The notes under the pieces: model-generated
Told to the model about the DNA's origin: nothing
Databases searched by the model: none
What the model saw: the letters and a program-made list of their open reading frames with translations, nothing else
Shown: one piece after another, positions 12,101 through 24,642 of the stretch
How positions within the stretch are numbered: position 1 is the stretch's first letter
Layout: each line of letters opens with the position of its first letter
Translations under genes and position numbers: made by a program
Assembly: GCA_018257865.1 (NCBI GenBank)
Contig: JAEUBA010000038.1
Coordinates: forward strand, 124,001 to 188,000
Source: Stereocaulon alpinum
Lineage: Eukaryota > Ascomycota > Lecanoromycetes > Lecanorales > Stereocaulaceae
Length of the DNA: 64,000 bases
Direction of reading: 5' to 3'

Positions 12101-13882
12101 TTGTGGGAAGCTCTCAACGTGGACAAGGTCGAAGGCTTACCAGAGGAACCACCACCAATTACCAATGAAGAGATCAAGATCCAATCGAACTTCCTCCGTG
12201 GCACCATTGCCGAAGGTCTCGAGGATTTGAGTACCGGAGCAATTGCAGCTTCCGATCAACAACTTACTAAGTTTCATGGCACTTATATGCAAGACGATCG
12301 TGATCTACGTGACGAGCGTAAAGCACAAGGCCTCGAGCCTGCTTACGCCTTCATGATCAGGTGCAGGCTGAATGGTGGAGTCGCGACTCCGTCGCAATGG
12401 CTACAGATGGACGCTATCAGCAGCGCTTACGGTAATGAGACTATGAAAATGACTACACGACAAACCTTCCAATTCCATGGCGTTGTCAAGACTAAGCTGA
12501 AATCAGCCATGCGTGGCATCAATAAAGCTCTGATGACCACTATTGCCGCCTGTGGTGATGTAAACCGCAACGTCATGTGCAGCACGCTTCCAACGCAATC
12601 AGCCTACCATCGAGACGTCCACCAAGTATCAGCCAAGATTTCCGACCACCTCCTGCCTTCAACGAACGCCTATCATGAGATCTGGCTCAAAGACGATGAT
12701 GGCAAGCAGACCAAAGTCGCTGGTGATGCCATTGTCGATCACGAACCACTTTATGGTCCAACATACCTTCCCCGAAAGTTCAAGATCACAATCGCCATCC
12801 CACCCCACAACGATACGGACGTATATGCTCACGACATAGGCCTCATTGCCATCAAGGGTAAGAATGGCCGTCTTGAAGGGTTCAATGTCCTCGCTGGTGG
12901 TGGCATGGGTGTGACTCATAACAACAAGAAAACATATCCTCGTACTGGCAGCATGTTCGGCTACGTTCCAGCAAACAAGGTCCATTTCGTCTGCGAAAAG
13001 ATCATGCTCGTCCAGCGCGACAATGGCGACCGAAAGAACCGCAAGCATGCCAGACTGAAGTACACCATGGACGACATGGGCGTCGATGTCTTCAAGGGCA
13101 AGGTCGAAGAATTACTAGGCTATAAATTCGAAGAACCAAAACCCTTCGAATTCAAATCCAACATCGACACCTTCGGCTGGCAAAGAGACGAATTCGGCAT
13201 GAACCACCACACCTTCTTCATCGAAAACGGCCGCATAGAAGACACAGCCGACTTCCCTATGAAAACCGGCCTGCGTGAAATCGCAAAAATCCACAAAGGC
13301 GAATTCCGCCTAACAGGCAACCAGCATCTCTGTCTTTCAGGCGTCCACGACGATGATCTCGAAACCATCAAAGCCCTAATGAAACAATACAAACTCGACA
13401 ACGTCCAATTTTCCGGCCTCCGCCTCAGCTCCTCCGCCTGCGTAGCCTTCCCAACATGCGGTCTCGCAATGGCAGAATCAGAACGCTACTTACCAGAACT
13501 AATCACCAAACTCGAATCCTGCCTCGAAGAAAACGGCCTCAGACAAGATAGTATCGTCATGCGCATGACTGGCTGCCCTAATGGCTGCGCACGACCTTGG
13601 CTAGCGGAAGTCGCGTTCGTGGGGAAGGCGTACGGTGCTTATAATATGTATCTTGGTGGTGGGTATCATGGGCAGAGACTTAATAAGCTTTATAGGAGCT
13701 CGATTATGGAGGAGGAGATTTTGGAGATTATGAGGGGGTTGTTGAGGAGGTATGCGGTTGAGAGGGAGGTGGGGGAGAGGTTTGGTGATTGGACTATTAG
13801 GGCGGGGTATGTTAAGGCTACTACTGAGGGGAAGACGTTTCATGATGATGTTGCGGAGGTGGAGAGTGAGGAGGAGGCTTGA
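9152..13882 (+). CDS. MET5: Sulfite reductase (NADPH) hemoprotein beta subunit
   Basis: This enzyme carries out the six-electron reduction of sulfite to sulfide in sulfate assimilation, partnered with a flavoprotein alpha subunit not present here. Exons 9152-9182, 9275-9411 and 9461-13882 give 1529 aa, the usual fungal size. N-terminal transketolase/PFOR-like domains contain SDAWAYDLGNSGVHHV. A flavodoxin-like domain at about 785-935 has LTILFASDNGNAESLAKRL. The siroheme/4Fe-4S reductase repeats follow, with Fe-S ligands in CVAFPTC and CPNGC near residues 1380-1430. Intron 1 appears to be GC-AG (GCAAGT at 9183), giving MASVTTVGEAVARVAY; a poorer GT donor at 9187 with another acceptor would add two residues. 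Base composition flips from C-rich to G-rich at about 13615 inside the last exon. Confidence 0.95.
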
Positions 13883-14149
13883 GGATGGTTTGGGGAATGT
13901 GGGGGGGCGTTTTGGGGTGGGGAGGCGAGCGTTGAACATAGTACCACTTTCGATGTTAGATGGTTAGACCTACATATCTAGTACATTCTAATTGTACATA
14001 TGGCAAAAGCATCCCTTACAAACCAAAAAGATCAAATGAAATCTGCTCCCCGATACTCAATCACAACCCCCTAAACCATCTCAACCCGTCAAAAATCCAC
14101 CCGTCCTCATCCCAACATCCCAAAATAAACGCCTAGCACAACATCCCAC

Positions 14150-16944
14150 CTACGAATTTTCCCCTCCCCTCGTCCATCTACTCATCCCCCTCCCTTCATC
14201 CCTCCGCCTCCTAATCTCCCTCTCCCTCACCCTCCTCCTCCTCTCCCTCCCCACCACCTCCTGCCGTCTACGCCACTCCCGTTCCTCCAAATCCTCCTCC
14301 ACCACCACCTCCTCCTCGTCCTCCTCGTCATCATCAGAACTATGAGGACTAGGCGGACTCGTAACAACCTCTCTATACCCATTCGGGCCCCTCCGAATAG
14401 CGATTCGCTGCCCAGACCGTTGCGCTGCTGTCCAGGGGTCAGGAGACGCTTGAGCCCGTTGGGGAAGTTCATCGACCCATTCTAAGTCTGGGTCTTCGTT
14501 GGTGGTGGTGCGAGGATTTGTGGTAGGATTGCTGCGGAGATAGGGGGAGAAATCGTCTGAGGGTCGATGGGGTTGCGGGTGTGGGGTTGGAGGTGTGATG
14601 TCGTATAAGCCGCCGCGGACGCCGCCGAAGAGGCGGTTGATTTCTGAGTCGTCTAGGGCTGGTGATGATGGTGCTGAGGGTGGGCGTTGGGATGGTTGGG
14701 CTGCTGCTGGTATGCTATTCGAGTACGAAGCTGAGGCTGGAGAGTCGGTTGCTGCGGCTATATCAGGGGATCTTGATGGGTTGACTGCGGCTTGCGAGTG
14801 GGACGAGGCTGATGCTGAGGGGTGATTTGCTGCTCCCATGTCACGGATTCTGGATGCGTTGCTTAGTGCTTTCTTGCGAAAGTGATTAGAGTTGGATGCC
14901 TTGCTTGCTGCTCTCTTGCGGGCGGAGGCGGCTGGGTTCGATGCAGGCCTTGGGGGACGTTTCTTTGGGACTTGTCTCCTGGCTCGTGCTAGGGCGTCGT
15001 CTACTTCTGGTGAAGGAGACTGGTTCGAACTGGGTTTTCTAGCTAGCTTCATTGTTTCTTCGGACGTCAACTGGCCCTGAGCTTGCACAGTAGGATATGG
15101 TGACGTTTCCGGTCTCGAGGCTTTGTTACCGTTTAAAGCTATTGAGGCGTCTCCTCCCAGGGAGGCATTTGAACTTCGTTGCTGGTCCAATCCACTGGAT
15201 TCCATATGCTCTTCAATCTGTGTATCGAGAACCTCTGGTGGTTCAGGTCTCAATGCCTTACCGGCACGTGGAATAGGTGACGCTTGCATCGGGTAGTCAC
15301 GAGCGACATTGGACGGAACCGTCTTTTGCACTGCTTTCTTCGGGCTTTTGAAACCTTGTTGGCCATCACTTCGCTTCTCAATTCCTGAACTGGATTCTGG
15401 ACTCCAGGCGGGTACGGCGCCTTTGTACCGTAAGGATGCTGTTCTCTCGGCTGCGAATTGTTTGGCGTCTTCCGGTGAAGGCTTCTTTAAGTATCGCTGC
15501 CCCGCGCACTCCGATTGATCACGTGTTGGCTGGTTTGTGGAAGGGACTGCCGCAGGATATGCCTTTGGGGGTGCTGCAGCGTCGTCCTCATCAGAAGGAT
15601 GGCCAATGAACATTGGACGGTCCGCAACGCTAGTAGAGAAGCTAGTGGCTGTATGTGTTCGTACAAGGGTTTGATTAGGTGTCTGAGAAGGCGTATTTGC
15701 AATTAATTCATACAAAGCCTTCATCCACTCCCCTGCAGTCTTTTTCGAAATACCGCTCACGCCGGCCTTGCGATTCATAGCTTGTTGAAATGCTTCATAA
15801 GCTTCGCCGTAAACCTTCTGGTAGAATAGAGCTACTCCAATAATGTAATGGCATTGCTCGTAGAGTAGTATCTGGTTCAATGGCGAAGAGATCTGTGCAG
15901 CTTTCTTCGCGTGGCTTTCCATCGCTTGATGGTTTCCAAGCATGAATGTAACGGTTGCGCGGGCAATAGTGACATCAAATGCCGATTTGCGAAGACTGTC
16001 GAGTATTCTTTGCGACTTTCTCTCGCTTTCGTTCCTGGTCTCGGCTCGGTATTCGGGATCTAGCTGAGTTGGAGGTAGCTCTCCTCTGGCCACTTTGATT
16101 TGATGCTCGAAATGGATCTTCTGCGCTTTCATTTCCTCTTTCATTTCCTGCTCCAATCTGAATTTCTCTTTGTGCATGGCAAGGATCATCATATTGGTTT
16201 CGTGCTCTCTCACTTCTTCCGCGCTCATACCATGATCGTTATCTCTTATGTATACATCTTCCTAAGATCATGTCAGTGAAGATAAATAATATTAGGGCTA
16301 GTTGAACATACTGGCCCGTCCAAAGCCATGATAAGCGGAGTCTCGGGAGTGCTTGGTCCGTCTGGTGGGTTCTCATCAACCGTGGAGAGAGTCGGCCCCC
16401 GGCCTAGGTAACTCAGGCCAGTAGTCACGATGCCTTGCACGGACCCAAGGATTCCGCTATTGCGCCTTGAGTGGGTTGATGTAGGGGCTGCGATTAGAGC
16501 CCCGGAGACACTGCTCTGCCCTGAACGCGCCGAAACACCGGACCCTCTCCGAGCGTAGATGCTGCCACGAACAATGGAATTACCGGTCTGCGCCCGTGAC
16601 CGAATCTGCATCCGTTCCCTGGGTCCTGATACCTGGCCTTGACCCTCTAGGATGTGATCTATATCTGCACGGTTGGACCTAGTTTTACCACCTTCCAATG
16701 TCTCAGCAATCTCTGGACCACCGTTTTGCGTGTTTGTTTCTCCAGTACGTGGCAGCCCCCAAGTATTGCGCCCAATTTTTCCTGCCGCTGGCGCCGTCAT
16801 TGGTCGAACCGGAGATTGAGCAGCATCTGAAATAGGAACATCAGTAGAATAGCTTCCGCTCGCATCACTTTGTTGCGAAGAAGAGGTCCCTGGACGGCTA
16901 CGCCATCTATCGATTGTGGCCATTGAATTCATGTTGTGAGTCAT
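14150..16944 (-). CDS. Hypothetical protein, coiled-coil and TPR-like core, disordered C-terminus
   Basis: Not recognised by name. Exon 1 (16944-16312) and exon 2 (16261-14150) join across a 50-base intron at ALDGP/EDVYIRDND, giving 914 aa. Residues 1-200 are Ser/Gly/Arg-rich and likely disordered. Next come a charged helix (MHKEKFRLEQEMKEEMKAQ) and paired helices resembling TPR units, such as FMLGNHQAMESHAKKAAQ and GVALFYQKVYGEAYEAFQQA. The remaining half is Ser/Pro/Ala-rich with an acidic run, then an Arg-rich end. The start is uncertain: ATGs at 16932 and 16923 are also in frame. It sits next to another TPR-like gene on the same strand, which suggests a related origin or role. Confidence 0.75.
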
Positions 16945-17222
16945 TCAAAGGGGTTCTAATCGGATCTTCCGTGTTCTAGGGCCGAGACTATCATCAATGA
17001 TTAAGGCGGGCCATATCACGGGCAACTGACGTATTTCTGTATCACAGTAGTCAACGAAGCCAGGTCTGGACGTGAAGTTGAAGGCTATTGCAAGAGATGA
17101 TAATCGATAAATAGACTGAGCGCGTGGAATGCCAGAATCTATTGCTCAACAAAGGAATGTCGCAGATGCATTCTGACTAGTAACATTTGCACGAACAGAA
17201 ATAGACAAAGCATGAGACTAAG

Positions 17223-18020
17223 TCAAAGGGAACAGAGACAAGAGTTTATATTTCCTGTAACAATCATGCGTTATGAATATACCAGCCTTGAGATCATGGT
17301 AGACTCACTATAGACGAACTTATCGAACTTCGAATAGCAGAACATTTTGAAACCTGGCGTAACATTCCGTTTCGGGTCGTCTTCAGGAAGAAGATCAAGG
17401 TTTTGCTCCGCTTTCTCTCGGCATTCCGAGATCGTCTGGGCGTGATCTTTGAGATGCGACGCTAGATGGAGGCACCATTTGGCATTTGCCCACTCTGACA
17501 GGAAGTAATAGCAGAGTCCTCGATGAAATTGCGCTTTCCCGGCAAGCTCATGAATCTGTGCTTCCGAAGCAATCTGGAGAGCTTCTTCTGCGTACTGACA
17601 TGCCACCCTGAAATTGTCACCGGAGCATTGGATCAGGGCGGAGAAGAGAAGTCTGGCATTGATTCGATGTCGAACACCAAAGTCCTTGCGTTCAAGCATC
17701 GCGGGCATCATATTGAGTGCCTGTTGAAGATGGCCATTCCGCCAAACCTTTTCGATGGGTACTAGTGCTGGATAGTGTTCGGGATCACACTGCCAGGTTC
17801 CAATCCATTCTTGAGGTGCAAGGATCGCAAATCGTTTTGGATCACATTCGTAGAGCTGGTTATTAGCATTCGAGAGTAGACGGTCATACTCGATGTTCTG
17901 ATTTTCCAGCTCGATGATTGCTGTCTTCGCGTGAGCCAATTGTGTGCAAAGTTCATCTCGCTCTCTGACAATTTTCAGCAGCATTGCCCTAGCCTCTTTG
18001 ATGGCTGGGTTGGAATCCAT
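17223..18020 (-). CDS. Hypothetical TPR-like protein
   Basis: Not recognised by name. The N-terminal 45 residues form a coiled coil (MLLKIVRERDELCTQLAHA). The rest has TPR-like helix pairs: GHLQQALNMMPAML, ARLLFSALIQCSGDNFRVAC, YAEEALQIASEAQIHELAG and AQFHRGLCYYFLSEWANAKW. Without splicing the frame stops at 17271 (249 aa). A strong GTGAGT donor at 17308 and a TTACAG acceptor at 17255 give an alternative end (exons 18020-17309 and 17254-17223, 247 aa), which I favour slightly. It lies 279 bases upstream of the other helical/TPR-like gene, same strand, and is divergent from RPO41. Confidence 0.75.
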
Positions 18021-18830
18021 GGCTACGCTGGGCTCCAGGATATTGCACGGTGTCTTCTGTTACTCCGGCCTGCAGGACGAACTTTCGTCTGATATGTGGG
18101 CCGACAGCTGTGGTACGACACCCCGCATATCAAACCATTCATGTTGCAGGAGGTACTGATGCCATGATAAATAAGGCGACCGACAAAGTGTTCAATGACA
18201 ATGTGACAAGAATATTGTCAACCTTGCTTTGTCCTCAACCTTGCTTTGTCCTCAACCTTGCTTTGTCCTCCCACCCCAAAGTCTCAGACAATGAAGATGA
18301 CATAGATGGAGGAGTAGACAGCTGCGTTACTATAAACAGCGTACAGACTGACTGGAAAGGACTGTTCGAGTCTTTCTGCCGTGTAAGACTACCTCAGAAG
18401 CTAAGGGAGGGTTGCAGCAGACTCCGAACCAGAACGCAGTGGCCAACTGTGCGTATATTGAAACTGGACTATTTGCATGAGAAAAATGCGAAAACACTAC
18501 ATCATCAATGTACCAGCGCCATTGGGAATCGAACCTAATACCATGAAGTATCAAACCGCAAACAGCATGTAGAACTACGGACTCGACGGAGTAAATTCGG
18601 CTGATTTGCGGGAAAGTGGCGAAATCGCTTGGCAAGCTAATCAACTTCGGGACCCTCTGGCAAAAAGTTTGCTCGCTCCCTTTCGGTGATATCAAGCACA
18701 CGCGCGACTACCCAAACCCTTGATAATCTTTCTACTGCTCTTCATCTTGTCATCATGTCTGACTGAATCCATCTTCAATAACAGGCACTACGGGCCTCCT
18801 GTCCGTCTGCCAGGACTTCTTTCGCCGACT
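18021..18830. promoter_or_regulatory. Divergent spacer between the TPR-like gene and RPO41
   Basis: 810 bases between opposing start codons. It should contain both promoters. The only clear structure is a three-copy 17-base tandem repeat at 18220-18270. A T-arm-like GGTTCGATTCCC on the minus strand near 18520-18535 is not part of a foldable tRNA. Confidence 0.5.
18220..18270 (+). repeat. 17-base tandem repeat, three perfect copies
   Basis: The unit AACCTTGCTTTGTCCTC occurs three times head to tail with no mismatch (18220-18236, 18237-18253, 18254-18270), in the divergent promoter of RPO41 and the TPR-like gene. Confidence 0.95.
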
Positions 18831-21800
18831 ATGTTCGTGCGAGCTTCAAGGCGAAGCTTGCAAAATGATCCATTCAAGCAATCAACTTCTAATCTTGAGA
18901 TCCTACATCTCCCATTCTTGTGCCCAGCTTTGTATACACGGCAAAGTCTCGTTCGAAGCACATCGACGTCTTCCAAACCCTGGACAAACTCAGAGCTAAA
19001 GCACCCTCGTGCCAAAGGCCGACACACAATCGCCAACGCCCCCCGACACAGCAGAAGCCTTGCTTCTGCTGCTGCTGTCGAATATGAACCTCGCCCAGAC
19101 TATGATGCTGCCTGGGACCCGGCGTCTTATTCAAAACACAATGCTCCACCGCGCTCCAACGCGAAACATAAAGCCAACCTTCCGCCCTTCGATCCACAAA
19201 TGTCGCCCATTATTATCAATGACACAATGTCAACATATCCAAAACAGTTTCGTTCGTTGAACGCTATCAGTGGTGACATCCATGAGATCCACCAGACACT
19301 CCACGCATGCCTCCAAGTAGGTCGGCTTGAGCGAGCTGCCAGCTTGGTGCGCAGATTGAACCAAATCTATAAGACTGATGCGCCCGGGCTGCTAGCTGCG
19401 CACAACGACTATGTGAAAGAACTCACCCATAGAATTGTCCGAACAGGCGACCAGCAGCTTCTTCAGGATTTACAACGATGGTTTGAAGTAGACCTGTACG
19501 GCACAGGGGTGATGCCCGATGAGGTGACTTATGCCTTGATGATACAGGCCAGTCTACAAACATTAGGCAGCGAGAAAGCCCGTACCGTTAGAAGATATGT
19601 TGGGCTTGCAGAAAACGCTGGCCTCCATAAGGAGACCATGGAGCTGTTGTCAACCCCTGAGAGCACAGCAGTGGTCGACGCTACTTCAATATCTGTACGT
19701 TATGAGTACGGACATCAAGGGATAAAGCTAATCTATCTTAGGAGACCGTCCCAGTCCAATCTCTATCAGAAACCGATCAACCTTCACTCGATGTTGCCGA
19801 TCAGGAGCCAGGAGCTGCCAATTCCATGTCCCGTCTGACCGCAGAGGCAGTACCACAAGTTAGAGGGACCCCACAGAAAGGCTATGGGCTCATGACCCTG
19901 AAAAAGTCGTTGGTCTTATTACCAACATCGGCCGACCTTCACAATCCTTCCGATCCCTTGAACCCCACCACTGTTAGCAACGAAGAGCGTCAAAGGTTTC
20001 TAGAGAGGAACACGCTTGAAGCTGCCATGGAACGATGGCACGCAGAAAATGCACACCTCAAGAGCATAGGCATCAATAGCGGGCTAGGGAATCCTACCAT
20101 TGGTGGTATGATGTGGCAGTGGCACGAAAAGCTGATCCTGGTGATTGGAGATGAGATTCGCAAGTCACACGAAGCTGAGGACAAAAAGATAAGGAACGCG
20201 AGTGATCAAGATCGTTTACTCTGGGCTCCGTATATGCAAACACTCGAACCAGATAAAATGTCGGCAGTGACGATCTTAACTGCTATGAAGTGCTGCGGTA
20301 CTGATGTAGGGGATGAGAGGGGCCTCAGACTTCAGACTCTTGTCTCAAAAATCGGAGAGGCGGTCCAAAACGAAGTTTTCGCGGATAAACTCTGGAAGAG
20401 CAAAGGCTCTCGTTGGCGCGATTTTGGCAACATGACTAAATCAGCTATACAGAGGCCTTCCCGTTCAAAGTCGGCCGATGAATCAATTTTACCAGATGAC
20501 GAGCACTTGGAATGGGAGAAGGTTACCAAGATAAGGCTCGGTGCGGTGCTACTTTCTCACCTGATGGACATTGCGAAGGTACAAGTTTCCCGCGAAGATC
20601 CATCTACGAAAGAGACAGTGTCAGAGTCGCAGCCTGTGTTTTTCCATACATATCAATACGTTCTCGGAAGGCGAGTGGGCGTCGTTCGACTTAACACGGC
20701 GGTTGTGGAGAGACTTGCTAGGTGTCCGGTGACCTCTGCGCTCGCAAAATATCTTCCTATGCTCGCTGAGCCTAGACCTTGGGTGGGATACCGCGAAGGA
20801 GGTTTCCTAGAACATCCAGTGCCTGTGGTGCGCATCGATTACTCTGATACGAACGCAAAACGGTACGCTATAACGGCCTCTCGGAACGGCGATATGTCCC
20901 AGGTCTTTGCCGGTCTTGACGTATTAGGCAAGACGCCATGGAAAATAAATCGCTTTGTTTTCGATACAATGCTCAAAGTCTGGAATACGGGGGAGGCTTT
21001 TGCGAAGATTCCACCCGAGGACCCACGGAACGAGTTTACTGATCCACCGCCCGCCTCAGACGACCCCGGAGCGCGTGCGGCCTGGTTAAGGAAACAGCGA
21101 CAATTCCATAATCACCGGTCAGGTCTAAGAAGTCAGCGATGTTTCCAGAACTTCCAACTAGAAGTCGCCCGAGCTTATCTGAATGAGACGTTTTACTTTC
21201 CGCACAATATCGATTTCCGAGGACGTGCTTACCCCCTTGCACCCTTTATGAATCACATGGGATCCGATAATTGCCGTGGATTGCTGATGTTCGCGAAAGG
21301 GAAAGAGCTCACAACGGAAGGGCTTTGGTGGCTCAAAGTCCATCTTGCCAACGTCTATGGTTACGATAAAGCCAGCTTCAGCGAAAGGCTGCAATTTACT
21401 GAAGATCATCTGGCCGAGATATGTGATTCGGCGAATAATCCTCTGGGCGGCTCTCGATGGTGGTCCGATGCCGAAGACCCTTGGCAGTGTCTAGCAGCCT
21501 GTAACGAGCTAAAGAACGCCCTCGACTTACCTGACCCAACCCGTTACGTGTGCCAACTTCCTATCCATCAGGACGGTACCTGTAACGGCTTGCAACATTA
21601 CGCAGCTCTTGGTGGTGACGTTATTGGTGCCCAGCAGGTCAACCTTGAACCGGGCCAACGTCCATCCGACGTATACACTGGTGTTGCTGAGATAGTAAAA
21701 GCCCAGATTGCAGAACATGCTGCCCGAGGTAACAAGCTAGCACAAGCCTTGGAAAGCAAGATAACAAGAAAGATTGTCAAGCAAACAGTTATGACTAATG

Positions 21801-23352
21801 TCTACGGCGTCACATTCGTTGGTGCTAAGAGGCAGGTCCTGAAACAACTTGAAGACGCATTTCCTAACTTCCCGGATTTACCCCTTGTAAATCGTCGGCT
21901 AGCGTCATCATACATCGCGAAGGAAATATTCACGGCACTTTCCTCCATGTTCAAGGGGGCCCACGACATACAATACTGGCTCACTAACTGCGCAGGGAGG
22001 ATCTCTGAATCGATTTCCCCGGCGCAGGCCGAATACCTAGCAGAACTTGCGAAAGGTGGTAAAACGAAAAGCCAATTCAAGCTCAAGAATCTGAAAGGGA
22101 CACCCAAGAATGAAATCGCTGCTTTCAAGTCGACCGTTGTCTGGACCACACCCCTCAAAATGCCAGTTGTGCAACCGTACCGGATAGAGAACACACGTCG
22201 AATCAGTACCAGTCTTCAAAAAATCAGCATTTTGTCTAAATCGCCTGCAAATCCGGTGCATAAAGCCAGACAAGTTCAAGCGTTCCCTCCCAATTTTATT
22301 CACTCCTTGGACGCTACGCATATGTTTCTCACTGCCCTCAAGTGCGACGAACTCGGTCTCACCTTCGCAGCAATCCATGACTCCTTCTGGACGCACGCTG
22401 GGGACGTCGACACTATGAACGCAATCATTCGCGATGCTTTCATCAGAATGCACTCTGATGACATTATCGGACGGCTCGCAGCTGAGTTCAAAGCCAGGTA
22501 CAAAGACTACATGCACCTGGCAGGCGTTCCCAGCGGCAGCCCTGTTGCACGGAAGATTCGGGCATGGCGTAAGGCGGAATACCGCATAAAGGGCGTTGAG
22601 CGGGCTTATAGGGGTAGAAAGCTTGACTCTCGAAAATGGGATGAGATGCTCCTCGAACGTCGTCGTCTGACACTGCTCGCCTCTGAGGACCCTGGAGAAC
22701 GAGAGGAGGGTGAGAAGATGATCACACCTGGGAGCATCTTCGAGGAAGCTGCCGATGGGGATTCGATAGAGCCCACTGACGTCAAGATTACCCCTATTGG
22801 TGGGAGGGCTCCTAGTACAGCGGACTTGAACAATATGTCGGCCAAGTTGGAAGCCAATCAACAGATCAATGTTGGTGATATTGAGAAAGTAGAAGTCGTA
22901 GATTCCGCTACTGTTGAAGTCATTGATGCTGCTGCCGCAACAGAAGCAGATCTCGAGATGCTTGAGGTTGCTGATGCTGCTACAACGGAAGCAGTTTCTG
23001 AGAAGCCTGAGGTTGCTGAAGCTGTAGCTTCCAACGATGATGCGGAGGACGACCCAGAGGATGCCGAGATGGAGGCTGATGAAGAAGAGGAGCCTGATCT
23101 TGTAGCTGACACAGGAGAGCTTGATCTGAAAGCTGAAAACCCAGAGGAGCCTCATACAAAACTTCCTGGGCCGGAATGGAAACAGAAGAAATATCCTGCC
23201 AAAATCTGGTTGTGGTTGCCGTTGAAATTCCCACCGGTTCCTGAAAGGGTGAGCAGCATCTTCATATCCTTTTTGGGTCGATTAGACTAACGAGATGCTA
23301 GGGTGATTTCGATGTGTCTAGGCTTAGGGACAGCCAGTATTTCTTCTCGTAG
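18831..23352 (+). CDS. RPO41: Mitochondrial DNA-directed RNA polymerase (T7-like)
   Basis: This single-subunit polymerase transcribes mitochondrial DNA. Exons 18831-19694, 19742-23248 and 23302-23352 give 1473 aa. The start at 18831 (MFVRASRRSLQ) yields an Arg/Ser-rich presequence suited to mitochondrial import; a long weakly conserved N-terminal domain follows. Catalytic segments are FPHNIDFRGRAYPLAPF (about residue 774), HQDGTCNGLQHYAALGGD with the metal-binding Asp (about 897), KIVKQTVMTNVYG (about 962) and AAIHDSFWTHAGD (about 1165). An acidic Glu/Ala-rich insert lies before the end. The last 53-base intron restores the family C-terminus GDFDVSRLRDSQYFFS; reading through would end in an unrelated 14-residue tail. 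Confidence 0.96.
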
Positions 23353-23761
23353 AAAACTCCACTCTTCTTTCTTTTTCATTGTACTATGTAGGGTCTGGTT
23401 TGGGACAGATTGTATAACAAAATGTCTATAGTATAGAACAGCACCGCATAGCGTGGTTGTAGCTCTCTATTCGATCTGATTGGAATAACCTATTCTCGCC
23501 TTTCATCGTACCTGACTTATCGTCTCAATCCTCCCACCACATCCGCCGAACTCAATCCAACATCTTCTATCCCTGTGACATCTATACACCCCAACTCTAC
23601 CGAGCCAGAGACGCCGCATCCGCAACTCAACATCCAAGAATCCACGCCCCTCGAAACTTAGTATCTTCACCAAAAGCATCCTAGATGAACTTGTAGGAGG
23701 GAGCTAGTAGAGTGTTTATATTCTTCATGTAGCAGGCTGATATTACTCGTAGTGCCGTGGA
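23353..23761. other. 3' spacer after RPO41
   Basis: No gene seen. The + strand is C-rich at about 23520-23660. The region lies at the 3' side of RPO41 and of the doubtful small minus-strand gene. Confidence 0.5.
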
Positions 23762-24195
23762 CTACGCTGGAACATCACACGTTTTCCAATCAAAGCGAGA
23801 ATCTTCTTCCAAGGACTCCTCCACTCCAGACAAAACGAACTCTCTCCTACCCTTGAACCCATCGTAAATAATTCTACTCCACGCAATATACGAGCACATG
23901 TGTACATACACCGCCTTCTCTATAGCGTGCTTGGCAGCGTCATCGAGCGCGCCCATTTTGAGGAAGTACGCTTCATTGCCAGGCCAGCGGAGCTGTAATG
24001 CGTTTACGTTCCCGTTGCGCTTTGAATGGCCGTGCCTGCCTGGTTCTTTGAGTGGTGTTCGGATTGAGTGTAGAAATATGTGGGTACGAGGGGAAGAGGG
24101 TATTTCCTGAGAAAGCTAGGCAAGAGCGGCAGTGCCTATCTGAAGGGCGAGCAAAGCTTACTTGGGCGTGGTGGTGTTTGTTGGAGACCAAGCAT
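23762..24195 (-). CDS. Doubtful small protein, gene structure unresolved
   Basis: A protein-like frame ends at 23762 and includes NVNALQLRWPGNEAYFLKMG then ALDDAAKHAIEKAVYVHMCS. A good intron (GTAAGC at 24161, TTTCTCAG ending at 24107) would feed this frame, but the exon 1 frame that matches has no ATG. The exon 1 frame with an ATG (24195) instead leads to a different, basic 3' frame stopping at 23973. The shortest ATG-started form is 23956-23762, 64 aa. No family recognised. It may be a fast-evolving gene, a pseudogene or chance. Confidence 0.3.
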
Positions 24196-24642
24196 GTTCG
24201 ATGAAATGATGTGTAGGTGTGTAGGGGAGGTTGTGGGTTTAAAGGTAAGCGGTCTTGTAGCTTCCTTGATGGTGAATATGGAGTTGCGGATCTGATTGAT
24301 GCTGCGCGAGGTTTTGTCTGGGAATAGAGCGGTTGCGCAGAATACGTTGATGTTATTTATTTTGCTTGGGCTGTATGCTGTCAATAGAGATCGTGCTTTC
24401 CCATGCCGAATGCCTCTCAGTTGCAGGTTCTCGTTTTGTTTCGCTGCAAGTCAAGAGCTGCAATTAATTGCCTCGCCGAAGTTGGCTCCTGCGGTTTTGT
24501 GTTTGTATTACGTTTCTTGCTTGGCTCCTCTTCGCTTGGTTTACCTCCAACTTCTTCAAGCAACATTAACGCATACGTCTTCCAAGGGCAGACATTACAT
24601 CGGTTTATAGACTACACACAATCACAACTTTCAACGTCCATC
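24196..24642. promoter_or_regulatory. Spacer upstream of the HNH-domain gene
   Basis: No gene supported. It should include the promoter and 5' UTR of the HNH gene; the bases just before its ATG are C/A-rich. No specific element recognised. Confidence 0.4.

Noticed and set aside
18500..18560. tRNA-like T-arm on the minus strand
   Set aside because: The T-arm sequence is present but no matching acceptor stem, anticodon arm or D-arm can be formed around it.
22037..23155. Long minus-strand frame within RPO41
   Set aside because: Shadow of the conserved polymerase exon; no recognisable protein.
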